A DNA stretch of 64,000 nt from Anopheles merus (lineage: Eukaryota > Arthropoda > Insecta > Diptera > Culicidae). The position numbers and the translations under genes are program-made. The stretch covers positions 36,573,442 to 36,637,441 of the forward strand of contig NC_054082.1 in NCBI RefSeq assembly GCF_017562075.2. The letters run 5' to 3'. Shown piece after piece: positions 50,401 to 59,296 of this stretch; position 1 is the first letter of the stretch; every line of letters begins with the position of its first letter. The notes beneath the pieces were generated by a model. It was given only the letters and a program-made list of their open reading frames with translations. It did no database searches and was not told the origin of the DNA.

Positions 50401-53400
50401 TTGTTGAATTATCGATCAGTGCCCAAAACGCGGACGCACTATGTTGCATGCTTCGATTTCTCCGAACGTGCCATTAATGCCGAAATTCGACACACTCTCT
50501 AGTTTTTTTTAAACAACAGAAATGTCTAACAATTGCCCTACCGTGTGAGGGCGGAAAAGTGTATTGTGACACAAACAGTCTGAACATTTAATATGCTCGA
50601 GACCCAACCGATACATGGGAAAGGAAATTAACAGCCGGATATACTGACCTTCCTTTCACTTTACGCATTCCAATGACCAAAAGTCCCATGAACTGGGGAT
50701 TTAAACCAATAAAAGCCACAATTGCACACAAAGTATGACCCTCCAAAACATTAATCTAAGCAGTTGCGCCTCTTGTTCCACTTATAAATACATGCGATGG
50801 GCGCAACATTCGCTCTGCTTTTTTCCCCCGCATTCTTGAAGGTCATCCTCGAGCCCTTCGTTCAAAGCATACCTCCTTTTTGGGGCCAATAGGTTCGTGG
50901 AACTCACCAACAACGCGCAGCCGTACATAAAAGAGCATAATTTAAAAACCCTCTCTCAACACGTTTTTTTAGCGCTGGGCCACACACACTCTCATGCAAG
51001 CGCGATCGCTGGCTGCCAAAATCATCGTCAGCCTGCCAAAAACTGCTGCCCATTGAGGTAGGGGAGCGCGCGAGAGGAGCGGGACACTGTTTCAAGGTCC
51101 CGCGCAACCCTGACCAATCGCTGCTGCCATGCGGCCGCCGGTCGGTCACAATTAAACATGCCCCAAGTGCTCACAGGCCGTGCGCGCCCACCTTCTTCTC
51201 CTTCCCGTCCGGTCGGCCTGTGGCATCGCTGCTTGCCGGTGGTAGGTGGAAATCACCCAACAAGCCCGAATTAAATTCCGAATCGAAAACGAAAACCGTA
51301 CCGAACCGTAGGCGAGGGGATGAAGTGGTTGAAGTTTTCCTACCGCATCCTCGTGCCCCGCTAACCTTGAGCGCGCGGGGAGGAGTAAATTTAGCGGGTG
51401 TTCAAATTCATGCGGCAGCGAAGGGGAGAGGAAGGAGACCAGCCGAAAGACCATCAAGCGGGCGAAGCTGATGGAAGCGAAAATGAATGCTAAGCATACC
51501 GCAGCATCTCGCCCACACCACACCGGCCGCCGCGGAATGTGCTCACCCAACGCCACCGCCGCACTTATGCTGTCGGTGGCAGTACGTTAAACAAGTACCC
51601 ATCTTAAGGCAGCGTTACTTCATTTAGATAAAGCCTCGTTGAACATTACAGGCCCTACACCACCTACACGAGAGGCCACGTTTTGCACTGGTTCAGCTTC
51701 GAATTAGCTGATAGCTGGTTCAATATGGCAAAATTTGAAGAACTAGCAGCAACAACTACAACCACCACAACATACGAACACTTGTTACCAACGTTTGTTA
51801 CAACACACCACTCTCCTCGAAAAGCATTAGAGGCAGGCAGTAGGTAATCTCACTTTTCTGCCCTACATTTCGCACACGACAAACCCCCCTACACGCACAC
51901 AGACAAACAGCCACACACGCACACCGGCACGCAAAAGTGCGCTTGTTGCGCGGCGAGCACCCGCCAAAGCGCAACGCGAGTGCGCACGAAAGTGGTTAAT
52001 AGGCTGTCATGTTTACTATCGAAACTCGTCACACACCAGAGAGCATCTCGCCCGATTCGATGGGACGGGCACACGGGTTCTGATCGGCACGTTAGCAGCG
52101 GCAGGGCGAAAGGAAGCGGCATACGGCCTTTGTTTACATCGCCGTTCAGCGCAGCTTCGCTTAGATGATGGCTAATGCGTAGCCGCTGTACGCTGGCGTT
52201 GCAATCTTTATCAACGTCGAGCGTGCCATGAAATAAGAAAACCTCCCTGGCCAGTATCTAATCAAACTGTTGCTATAAGATGTTCACGTTCAACGAAACC
52301 TGATGGCAAATCTGTGCCCACATTTAGCGACCACATGCTAATGAGTGATCACACACAGACACGCATGATCCTACAATCTTTAGTCCAAGGGAAGATTCTT
52401 GGTTGGAGTGGTCGTCGGTCGTCCAATAACTTGTTTCAAGTATCTGCTTGAACAGCACAGCAAATATGTGGAAACCGCTATCAAAAGTCCGGAACTGTTA
52501 TCTGAGGTATCGACGCGTCCATTCTCATTGGTCACCGGAAGAGGACTTGAATTGGATTCTGCTTGAAAAGAGTTACCATATCATTTTTTAATCACAAAAC
52601 TTGAACCTTGGCGGACATCCTGAATTTAACGTGTGGTAGAATTGTCAAATACCCAATAACAAACTGCTTAAAAAATATAGTTGGAATCGTAAATCCCTCC
52701 AATGACGAAGGCGAACCTTAATTGTGTTATCTTCACAGTATCTCCTTTTTTACGATTAGTTGATAGAAAGTATACTATATGGACACATCCTTTTCCTATT
52801 TTTAAACATCAACAAAATAACATCTCTTATAATGGACCAGTATCAATTATGTTTCAACCGCCACACCAACCGTCTGCAAGGCGTCAATTGAGATTGGATG
52901 AAGTACGTGCCCGAGCACCGTTTTAAGAAGAGCCGACCTGTACTTAACGAGCACGAACAATCGGCAACGACGGTAGGCATATAATTAAGATTGAGAGTTA
53001 AAAACATGCTTCACCACCAGGCGTAACAAATAAAGGAGGGAAAAAATTAACCCGATTGTGGTTGACGTGGAAACATATGCAAAAAAAAAACAGCAGTGCG
53101 TTCCCTATGGACGCTCGCATTTAACCTAGGACCCCTATATATCTCTCTCTCCAATAGCCTCTCTTGCTATTCACGCTTTAAGTGAGGACGCGTCGCTGCC
53201 TCTTAAATAGGTCAACTAACTATGTAATTCGATTGACACAATCGTCCACACGTTCGCTAATTGGATCCATCGGAACGCATAAACTAGATCACAGCCTCTA
53301 GTCTCCTTCTTCTTCACGCAACAGCGTGACGGGGCGGCTTGAACACTACGGCGTGAGCCACAAGCAAACAGTCGTTAATTGGGTTAATGTTTTGATAACT

Positions 53401-55227
53401 TCATATACATTTATGGGCCATCAGCAAAGTCACTTGACGTACCACTCGGACACGGTGATGAAACATCCTAAACTGCTCAATGTTTAGAATGATGAGTTTA
53501 ACACCACGTTGTGTTATTTAGTACCTTGATGCTGTTTTTATCACTTCGTTCACCCATCTCAAAAGCAAGAGGACATTGGTAAAAAAGGAAATGCTTCAGC
53601 TTACCTGCAGCTTGACCGGTTCCTTCGCCCGCTCCCGGGGCGGTGCCTTTTCCGGGCACTTTTCAAAGATCAGCACCCGCTCGGCGACCGAACCGCGCGA
53701 CAGGAACGGCCGGATCGGGCTCGGTATCGTTTTCGGCTGCATGTTCTTGTCCTTGTCATCGGCCGCCGACCGGCCAAAGTCCTTCGGCAGCCGGGTCGTC
53801 GCGACATTGCGCGTAAAGTTCATCGACAGCTTTTCCTGCTCGCGGATCTGGTGTATGTTCAGGATCGGTATGTGGTTCGGCTTCATCGGCACACCGTTCC
53901 AGTGCTTTACGCTCGGCGTATCGCTGTGGCCGTTCGTACCGTTCGTCGTACCGTTCGTCGTACCGTTGCCGTTCAGGGCGGGCGTACCGCCGTTGGTGGC
54001 GGCCACGATCGGGCCGCCCCCGTTGGCCGCCGACGCCGCGGTCACCATGGTTGCAGCGGGTTGTTGCGCGCTATAGCCCGCACGTTGATGCTGGTGGTCC
54101 ACTACCGAACCGTAGTCTGGCACGTCCCGGTCGGGCAGGGTCGAGGTGATCACTTCTGGCAGGATGCTGTCACTGCTGTTCAGCACGGTGCCGGTTTTCA
54201 GCGCGTTTATAAGCCGTTCCTCCTCCCGGGACACCTCATCCATCAGCTCCGCCGCGTTCTTGGCGAAGGGGGTGGTGGTGCCGGGCGTGCTGTGGGTCAC
54301 ACCGCCACCGGGCGCCGCTTTCGAGCCGACGCCGCCGCCGCCGCCGGTTTTAACGACACGATTCTTTAGCGGCCAGCTCGGCACATGGTTGAGCAGGTGC
54401 TCCGGTTTCACTGGGGTTTGCGGTTTTTCGCGCACTGCGGTCCCGCCGCCGCCGCCGCCGCTCGGCTTCGACTCGACGATCGTATCCTTCAGCACGTCCG
54501 GCACGTTGTTCTTGTTGAGCGTGCTGAAGTTGTTGTTATTGTTGTTACCACTGCTAACACCCAAATGGCCGGCGGCTTTGCTGACAGAGCCACTGGCCCC
54601 ACTGGTACGCAGGTAGCTCGGTCGGCCCAAGTCGGACACACCACCGCTACTGCTCACTGGATCCTCACCACCACCGATGGCACCATTTCGTTCAAACTTT
54701 TGCAGCACACTTTTGATCGCGGAACTGGTGCCGGTCGTTGGCGTACGGACACCGACACGCTGCTGCTGCTGACGCTGGGCCGCGATGCGTGCCTTGTCTT
54801 CACTCACGAACGAGCTAACCAGCTGCTCGAGACTGTTGTTCGACAGGTTGGGCGCTTTGGCCAGCAGCTCCGCTACGCCACTAGCAGCGTTCGAGGCGCT
54901 GGGCGACGACGCACCGCTCGGCAACGCTGCCGACGCTCCCGGACTCCCCGGACCGGTTGCTGGGTTGCCCCCGGGATGATGCCCGACAGTCGGCGAGTTG
55001 GCCGGGTTCAGCGCCTGGCTGAAGGCATGCTCCGCACCGTCGCCGGTGTGACAGTTCAGTATCTCCGTCGGTGCAAGGCCGCGCGCTTTCCACGTCTGGT
55101 AGATCGCTTCGGCGTGGTCGGAGATTTGTTTCGCGATCGCATCCAAATCCTCCTGTCCCTCGACGAACGTTCGCACGGTGCTGGAGGGCGAACTCGAGGA
55201 CGACGACTGTTTCGCTGCCGTTGCCAT
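24046..55227 (-). CDS. PPP2R3: PP2A B'' regulatory subunit, complete gene model
   Basis: B'' subunits are calcium-binding regulators that bind the PP2A core enzyme and choose substrates. Coding exons by phase: 55227-53605, 35816-35725, 33414-33181, 33105-32678, 32602-32292, 32222-32064, 32000-31927, 26556-26476 and 24154-24046, giving about 1036 aa. Human PR130 is 1150 aa with the same plan of a long variable N-terminus and a conserved EF-hand core. Core identity is clear: FIPLLQDVVDTHPGL-like, EFHSRY, YFSYEHFYVIYCKFWELD, SSRMIERIFSG, YWFRCMDVDGDGVLSMYE, FFNLEKY, DPFA and DWDRYAAQEYELLVAEE. Both EF loops are visible (DRDHDLYIDQQD and DVDGDGVLSMYE). The 17.8-kb intron 1 holds the retrotransposon. 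Optional exons, an alternative start and a possible readthrough stop are listed separately. Confidence 0.85.
24155..26393. other. Intron of the B'' gene, AT-rich
   Basis: This is the intron between the acidic tail exon and the terminal exon. Near its distal end, 26008-26100, lies an imperfect trinucleotide repeat (GTA/GCA type) that opens a repetitive frame on the plus strand; I treat it as simple sequence. No other coding or RNA signal was seen. Confidence 0.5.
26394..26556 (-). CDS. PPP2R3: B'' gene acidic tail exon with in-frame TGA and 25-codon extension
   Basis: An acceptor at 26558-26557 opens an acidic frame (SYDEDEDYEPNIDILESQL, DDCILNEW) that fits phase 2 from exon 32000-31927. At 26475-26470 a GTGAGA donor can join TG to exon 24154-24046. 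If not spliced, the same bases form TGG-TGA (stop 26474-26472). Beyond that TGA the same frame stays open for 25 codons (26471-26397), ends in ERAERAIQEQLNRL, and stops at TAG 26396-26394. This extension is markedly GC-rich in AT-rich DNA and looks coding. Confidence 0.6.
26557..29093. other. Intron of the B'' gene between cassette and tail exon
   Basis: Strongly AT-rich with A runs and short CA repeats. No open frame has composition or splice support on either strand. Confidence 0.5.
29094..29534 (-). CDS. PPP2R3: Candidate B'' gene cassette exon, Ser/Thr/Gly-rich
   Basis: The frame is open for 147 codons and ends at a perfect GTAAGT donor. With the acceptor at 29536-29535 the exon is 441 bases, divisible by three. 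It keeps phase 2 on both sides, so it can be included or skipped between 32000-31927 and 26556-26476 without a frameshift. The content is low-complexity (STTTSTVSS, SGSGGGGSSSSG) and ends in ALDSDPNTFYSAFLV. The acceptor has a weak pyrimidine tract; one at 29498 with phase 0 would not fit. If unspliced the frame stops right after the donor. It could also be an independent transcript. Confidence 0.45.
29535..31926. other. Intron of the B'' gene upstream of the cassette exon
   Basis: AT-rich. The only notable feature is a (GA)n microsatellite at 31711-31758 preceded by GAA repeats. No coding exon seen. Confidence 0.5.
31711..31758. repeat. (GA)n microsatellite
   Basis: A run of about 24 GA units, preceded by an AAG/AGA repeat. 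It lies in an intron of the B'' gene about 170 bases downstream of the 32000-31927 exon's weak donor. GA repeats can bind GAGA-type factors in flies; no role is shown here. Confidence 0.9.
31927..33414 (-). CDS. PPP2R3: B'' gene EF-hand core exons (five exons)
   Basis: Exons 33414-33181, 33105-32678, 32602-32292, 32222-32064 and 32000-31927 are separated by introns of 63-75 bp. They encode the whole conserved PP2A-binding region, from FHFPNG to LVAEEGGDTQ. EF loop one is in 33105-32678 and EF loop two in 32602-32292. An insect-type insertion (CVTRSPRRGNNNPMIQG) follows IERIFSG. The last exon ends at a weak donor (GGGTAATT); if unspliced the frame stops at once with TAA at 31925-31923, giving a protein without the distal tail. 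Confidence 0.95.
33415..35724. other. Intron of the B'' gene between linker exon and core
   Basis: No exon supported. A 180-codon plus-strand frame at 34409-34951 is AT-driven and low-complexity, and I do not accept it as a gene. Confidence 0.5.
35725..35816 (-). CDS. PPP2R3: B'' gene linker exon, 30 codons
   Basis: A clean acceptor (CGTTTACTTCACAG) and GTAAGT donor bound 92 bases that start in phase 0 and end in phase 2. The frame includes SKPVNRLIPPNIHTTLQRHL and ends KAPYIP plus a split Gln codon. Joined to exon 33414-33181 this gives YIPQFHFPNG, matching the IPRFYFPEG that begins the conserved core in human PPP2R3A. It supplies exactly the phase change needed between the long first exon and the core. 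Confidence 0.82.
40035..40067 (-). CDS. PPP2R3: Candidate alternative first exon of the B'' gene (11 codons)
   Basis: On the minus strand an ATG at 40067, directly preceded by an in-frame TGA, opens 11 codons (MLYCSIQGTAK) ending at a GTAAGA donor in phase 0. This is the phase required by exon 35816-35725, so the product would be a short form lacking the 541-residue N-terminus. Human PPP2R3A makes PR130 and PR72 by the same design. The evidence is phase, donor and stop placement only, so chance is possible. Confidence 0.3.
40335..40622 (-). repeat. 3' LTR of the gypsy element
   Basis: 288 bp, identical to the 5' LTR. Read on the minus strand it carries overlapping AATAAA signals (within 40376-40400), suitable for ending the element transcript. 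In this orientation they could also end host transcripts. Confidence 0.95.
40623..40645 (-). other. Polypurine tract of the gypsy element
   Basis: Directly before the 3' LTR the minus strand is almost purely purine (an A run, then AGTAAAAGGACA), the usual plus-strand primer position. Confidence 0.65.
40623..41574 (-). repeat. Element 3' untranslated region with two long A tracts
   Basis: Between pol and the 3' LTR there is no frame of note. Read on the plus strand, T tracts of 54 bases (41187-41240) and 29 bases (41419-41447) each precede a similar block. Both blocks contain TCTAAATCCTAATCT and end near TATCCTA(C/T)TTCTACT, suggesting an old duplication. Assembly of the homopolymers may be inexact. 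Confidence 0.7.
41575..45027 (-). CDS. pol: Pol polyprotein of the gypsy element
   Basis: 1150 codons without a break from the first ATG; true entry is probably by frameshift at 45060-45066, a few codons earlier. Visible domains: aspartic protease (DSG at 67-69); reverse transcriptase with YLDD at 433-436; RNase H (TDAS, D582); integrase zinc binding (H808, H815, C845, C848); integrase core D877, D936 and E971. By my count 34 residues lie between the last two, one short of the usual 35, because the HPQ-to-VER loop is shortened. All catalytic residues I can check are present, so the element may be autonomous. Confidence 0.95.
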   Translation of the reverse strand: MNSVPKKQKNLFLLSPKEEYMDNIEEVPNVCGNEYESLDIEFTSDGKLMVHILSQSSKKLMIKYLIDSGACFNALSWESAKELGPSSINYNDKVTLSGFDGTLSETIGSIYVNLNVGKSLYAIKFYILKTLSVPGIIGASFLRKYTLGIGKKFENIHLQKNINENEKEKGSEEASMNEEDCTLIDNQEKNELLSHMEKQLSDCDVVETSKEEELVGSERYRELVKKINFTHLDSTKTNIIQQIIAKYTDIFHLPGDKLTFTKAAMHEIETNSNIPIYKRQYRFPAALNNIMEEQIEEMLKQKIIRPSKSPWNAPVMCIPKKSEDDQGEKKYRIVVDFRALNLITKPFVYPIPRIDDIMDNIGNSKFFSTIDLKSGFFQIPIALKDAAKTAFSTAKGHYEFLRMPMGLKNSPSTFQKLMNTVIYTIQPIKAFVYLDDIVVFGDSIEEHTNNLLKVFNALRNHNLKIEPSKCKLLHKEITYLGHTIKETGIKPTQANVKTILDMHTPKTLKEVRSFLGMINFYGKFIPNVSDIRKPLHELLKKNAEFIWDKNCDEAFKTLKNLLISEPILVRPNFEDCFVITTDASDYALGAVLSNEKTVECPIAYASRSLVGAEKRYHPIEKELLAIVWAVEHFKHYIYGNKFIVYSDHRPLVSIWRLRENSPILSRLRLRLQGLECEIRYKKGKENVVADFLSRLPELKSSENQKEEENNTVAVFTRQQKKLLMNPNQGKKQKEKVEENNNIPEHEDHWQQLLKLDVQKETSTEELKRTEKLEKNKQTLKSKFQNYNPGTERIQIEKHEVDTVLKEFHDSPVGGHVGVKRMKKRIKELFFWAGMDRNIEGYVKSCKSCQLNKIGRYNKIPMQITTTSTFPFEKLYMDIVVLPESERGNKYGLVIQDDLTRYLIVTPIANQEATTVAKAFVEHVICLVGAPVELVTDQGTNFMSAIMKEACKLLKIKKINTSAYHPQGNIVERANRELKIYLRQFVGKNYKVWDEVLPYFSLQYNTCINSSTGYTPYELVFGRKARLPTSIYKQIDRRRMYSDYSEELIRNIAETHFIARENLIKSKEKRKLIYDQNAIEWQPMWGEMVLVRNNQIGVGQKLQGLWRGPYEVVEIPSDQTCIVRNGKKLEKVHNNRLKNLIHKMKMGKQKE
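45057..46292 (-). CDS. gag: Gag protein of the gypsy element
   Basis: A structural protein that assembles the particle. It is 411 aa, open from ATG 46292 to TAA 45059-45057. The middle third (about residues 80-260) has the helical capsid-type pattern of Ty3/gypsy Gag (FLYQVEFFAKQI, FKLKGSAAGFF, FLAGLRN). I see no CCHC zinc knuckle; the last 110 residues are instead very rich in Asn, Gln, Ser and Tyr. The start is chosen as the first ATG after the leader, and 315 bases separate it from the LTR. Confidence 0.9.
   Translation of the reverse strand: MNPKVLALRNRTVKINNGNVDKIHSTNLQHNLNSTTNSDQCLHKEYNYTEHLRILKEDFFNQSIEIERALNTTIHKMAYEFPLERAMLCIPEYNGNANDLDGFLYQVEFFAKQIPAGESEEDLIRTVMFKLKGSAAGFFNRILDESWVKVKTNLIKLFGEKMSLEAIFQQVETLQQGGNEAFSAFKERVLKLKENIINADKNNTEDSYAIRNLKIHFLAGLRNSELQTLARMNKHLDFDELLEYLEDEVVQIEHMRKIETRLNRSEAHNTPQTSYCSGSSAQGVIDERNLQQEECSANSFRRCNNSTNFTNPSNSNSFWQSQHNSTEYNTNTRNINSNFSRPRRYFAPHSSSYHNNYTQLTPSHNSTQPQNYYTQHFSQQTPPQNQHENNNSRGQNQYYRQPLNSNTHTKN
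45060..45066 (-). promoter_or_regulatory. Probable -1 ribosomal frameshift site between gag and pol
   Basis: The minus strand reads A-AAA-AAC in gag frame, a canonical slippery heptamer, with the gag stop TAA immediately after. The pol frame is -1 to gag and is open from this heptamer into the long pol frame. This is the classic gag-pol arrangement. I did not find a clear downstream pseudoknot by eye. Confidence 0.8.
46588..46605 (-). other. Primer-binding site of the gypsy element
   Basis: Two bases inside the 5' LTR edge the minus strand reads TGGTGACAGCGGTAAAGC. It begins with the TGG that pairs with a tRNA 3' CCA end, as expected for a minus-strand primer. I do not name the tRNA with confidence; a serine-type tRNA is one option. 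Confidence 0.65.
46608..46895 (-). repeat. 5' LTR of the gypsy element
   Basis: 288 bp, identical to the copy at 40335-40622. On the minus strand it starts TGCAGCGACC and ends TTGTTTCA. It should hold the element promoter. The AATAAA-type motifs near its end act as poly(A) signal in the 3' copy. Confidence 0.95.
53605..55227 (-). CDS. PPP2R3: B'' gene first coding exon, 541 codons, disordered N-terminus
   Basis: It opens with ATG in a good insect context (CAACAATGG) and ends in phase 0 at CAG with donor GTAAGC. The ends of the exon look conserved: residues 20-60 (IAKQISDHAEAIYQTWKARG) and the last 100 (IPILNIHQIREQEK, GSVAERVLIFEKCPEK). The middle is low-complexity Ser, Gly, Asn and Ala, with a short NGTTNGTTNGT repeat. 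Its link to the EF-hand core is inferred from strand, from the absence of another downstream partner, and from the phase-0 match with exon 35816-35725. A separate gene is possible but less likely. Confidence 0.75.
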
Positions 55228-58200
55228 TGTTGGTGGCGGTTTTCGGTTTGTTGGAGTTTCGTTGGTCGAATTGTTGTTCGGTTTTCAATGTCAACGCGGA
55301 AGATACGCAGAGCGGGAGCGCAGGGAAGACACCAAGTGTCGCACACGCGGTGATGTGCGTGTTTTACCGATACATTTTCCGACACGATCACCCACCGACC
55401 GACCGCGCGGGGTGCGTTCGATTTGTTTTGACGGGTCAATGGTGTTGACGACGGGACGGCACCACCGGCGTCAAGATATTATTCATCGTCGTTGCGTCAA
55501 CGGAATGTCGTCACCGTGCAGCAGCAGCCCGCCGGAAATGCGAACAGCGTTGCAGCACACCATTAAGGGGGGCCGCGAGAGGCGAGCGGGACACGTTGAC
55601 CGAAAGCGGGAATAGAAAGAAGTACAGAAGAGAAAGTCAGTTTAAATGGTGCGTGTGGGGTTTCTTTTCTGTTTGTTTGCGACGTTTCTTTTTAGCTTCA
55701 CTCGCTTCACAAGGATGCGGGGACCTCGAACCCGCGCGAACAGTACACTATCACTGACACTAATGACGTCGATCGTTAGAAGTACATCCACACGACACAC
55801 ATGACGATGTTTTGATGGCGGTGAAACAACTTGTTTAGTAACAGGACGCGTTAGGCAGGCAGAGCGCGCACAAATACACACACACACACGCACACTGAAC
55901 ACCAAAATGCCAGTAAGTAGTGATTATGATTTATTTCTGTATGATGAATTTTGGCTATTGGCGTACACTACCTTTGCAAAAAAAACAACAACAACAACAG
56001 TATCACACCATACAAAACACACGCACACACATGTATACACGCGAGCCTGGTACGTCGGGCCGGGGAAGGATTCGGTTGCTAGGGGGGTGGGGGCCACAAC
56101 CCGCCTGAATCCCCAACCCTTCAAGCTTCTAAGCACACTTCATACTTCGCTTTTTCAAAAGGCACACAACAGATAGCACACAGAGAGGCAGGCCACGGTG
56201 AGATGAAAAGGGAAACCACAGCCACAGCTCTCTTTTCCTTTCGAGCACTTTTCCGAGCTTCGACGGGATTTTCCGTTGTTGTTAAAAAAAAAACGATCGA
56301 ATCGCACTCAATACTTGTCAAATACAATTACGCTCCAGATAGATTGATCCGATTGCTTTTATGTATTTCTTCTTTTTTTTCTTGTTCACCGATATTATTG
56401 TATCACACGCACACGAGCACACAAAACACACACGAGCACACAGATATATGTATCAAAACGGTATTAGCTCTGATCGCACACTGAAAGGATGGGTGTGAAA
56501 GATAGAGAGCCTTAGTGAGCGCAACACTGAGTATTATTAGCTTCCCTGCTTGCCATTATTCGATCGATCGAGGCTTTTTATTACATTTTGCCTTTCTACG
56601 TGTACAAGCGCACTACGCGATTTGCTCTTTCACTCTCTCTCTCTCTCTCTAAACCAATTATTTGAGATGTTTTAAGATTTTAGCGCACCACTAAACATAC
56701 ACATATTACACAACAGGCACTATTCAGAAAGGATGCACATCAATTCGCATATGAATATGGTGTCGCGCGTCGTGCTGAGCGGCGAGTTTTGTTTTGATTT
56801 GTTTCTTGTTTATTGCACACTTGTGTATCGCTGTACCGATGTGGATTGTGAAACAGAGAAAGAGAGATGAAAACAGTGTGAAAAGAAATAGAAGTATAAG
56901 TATAAATATGAAACATCGTGTTGGAAATTGATTAGTGCATCAGAATGTATTAAGCACGAGGTGGCCCACCGGGGTGAGCGGGAAAATCGATCTCGATTTT
57001 CTCCCTCACTCTACCCCCGTCACCCCCAGCGAGTGGCTCGGCCGGCGATGCGTGCTGCGAACGTGATTTTTGCCAATTTTTTTGTAAACTGCAGAGCGAA
57101 AGCATCCTAATTCTATCACAGCTTTAAATCGTTATAAACGTATGGAAAATGGAGTGACTGTTAGACATCAAGTTGCAAGTGGAGTGAAATTTCATGGCGT
57201 TAACACAATAGCAAAAAAATAAATTACACAGCACAACAAACATGAATAACGCCGAACAAACGAAAACGAACAAACACAACAGCAACAAAAAACAAAACGT
57301 ATTAAACAAACAAAATAGGAAACAGGTTAATCGAACTGCAGTATGAAATATCAAGCCAGTGAAAACGAAACTAGCGAATATACGCTCATCCAGTATGGGA
57401 TGGAGCCAAACAAGCGATGAGTTTGTTATGAAAGGACATTCGAGTGCCAAAAACAAAACAAAAAACATTACGTTTATCGTAGTATTTACCCAAAAAGCAA
57501 TTAAACCTTGCTCGGCGCTTGTCTAATACACTATTTAACTAAACAAAAAAATGTTCTACACTTGCGCAAAAAGGGCACGCGCTTTGTTTCACTCTACAAT
57601 ACTGCCACGCAGGCCGCTATCTTCAAGTCAATGTTGAACACATTTTCACCAATATCATCACAAAACTTGCTAGCTTAGTTCACGTTAAAGTCAATAATTG
57701 CGGCACCTTGAAACGATATTTTAAAAATAGATAAAACAAGATAACGGAACCAAACATTAGCTGATGGCATTGTTTCATTGCATTCTGCTAGTTCGCAAAA
57801 CGGGAAGGAGGAGGATCGTTGGAAAGTAAAGTGCACAAAACACAGTTTTAGAGCCTATTCTAAAACTACACCACACAGTGCCGTTCTGCCGTATTATTAC
57901 TGGTTCAGGAAGGAGGAAGGCACTAGCCGGGGAAGCGTTTTTAGTACGACGGCACAACAACACGAACAAAACCAAACTCACTTAAAAGGTACAAATGTTG
58001 ATAGTAATAATCGAAAGCGTCATTCATTGAGGCTCGCGTTGGGTGTACCGCAATGGAAAACGAAAGCACTGCAGCTTAAAACACTGGGCGTCGGCTTCGG
58101 CCAGTGTAGAAAGATTGCAACCTTGCGCACACCTGTAAGGTGAAATGAAATGAAAAGGTAACGATAATAGCGGGGAAATGAAAGACATGAAACAAACAGA

Positions 58201-59219
58201 AAATAGCCACACGAGAGCATCAATAGCGCTAATCTACTTAGAATAGAAGCTAAAAAGCCATCTACGCTACGACACATTGGCCATGATAGGTGGAAAGCGC
58301 CTTGATTCCGAAAGCTGTTCGGTCGAATGATTGGTCGATTTTGTCGTTACTGTTGCCTTTTTTTTTGTATGCGCTGGTTTTGTTTTGCTGTTTCTGCACT
58401 ATTTTTAGAGGCCGAAATGGTCGAAACCTTCGACGGTGCGCATCGCCGTGCATCGTCAGCCGACGCGCGCGCCAAAGATGCAAATGCGCGTGAAAACCCG
58501 CACCGCTGTGAAAAGCAATCGACGATCGTCAATAGGGCATCAAGTGAGTGCGTGTTGGTTGGAAGTATCCTTTCGGTTCGATTTGACAAACTATTGCTCC
58601 CCTATTGTTTCTGTTTACGCAACAAATTTGCACCTCTTTTAAGTGAGTAAACATTTTTGATTCCATGGAAAACGTTGATGAATATAAAAAACAGAATCTT
58701 GATACTCTTGCAACAACGCTTTGATATTTCGGCCGCTAACGCGATAACACGGCACATGTTCTCGAATCTTTCCATCGCACACATTTCGTCTGCAGCTACG
58801 CCTTACAACACCACGCACACCGTGCGTATATCGAGAGCATAATCCCTAGGCACAGCATCCCTCCTTCCTTTCCGAATCGAAGGTCATCAAACGTCTTCCT
58901 TCGGTTGATTTGCGCCTGATCAAAACCTTTCCCCTCACAGCTTTCATTCAACCGACGTTGTTTTTCACATTTTTTCCGAATTTTCTACTCTGCAGACACA
59001 GACACACATAAGCACCACATTTCAGGGAAATTCCTCTCACCGTGCTATTCACGCACGCACAGACGCAACACACCAGCGGGCGGCACACGGTATAGGAGCG
59101 GCGAACTGCGCGAGAACAGGGGAAACAGGGTTTGAGGAAAGAATTTTACACCCCCTGTCCCTTCACCCATCCATCACTTTCTCCCTGCAGTTGCTTTTCA
59201 TCACCCTCCCTGCGCTCAG

Positions 59220-59296
59220 ATGCATCATCATACACCGCACGCAAATGCTTTACCACTTTATGCATCATCATACACCGCACGCAAATGCTTTACCAC
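59220..59296. repeat. 40-bp tandem duplication
   Basis: A 37-base unit beginning ATGCATCATCATACACCG occurs at 59220-59256 and again at 59260-59296, a period of 40 bases with no mismatch seen. Confidence 0.9.

Larger units (their letters stand above)
35817..53604 (-). other. PPP2R3: 17.8-kb first intron of the B'' gene
   Basis: The donor GTAAGC at 53604-53599 pairs with the acceptor ending at 35817. The intron contains the Ty3/gypsy element (40335-46895) and the candidate alternative first exon (40067-40035). Elsewhere, 35817-40034 and 46896-53604 show only scattered short frames and a CA repeat at 47352-47372. The GC-richer patches around 49500-52200 could be regulatory, but I cannot show it. 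Without the 6.6-kb insertion the intron would be about 11.2 kb. Confidence 0.7.
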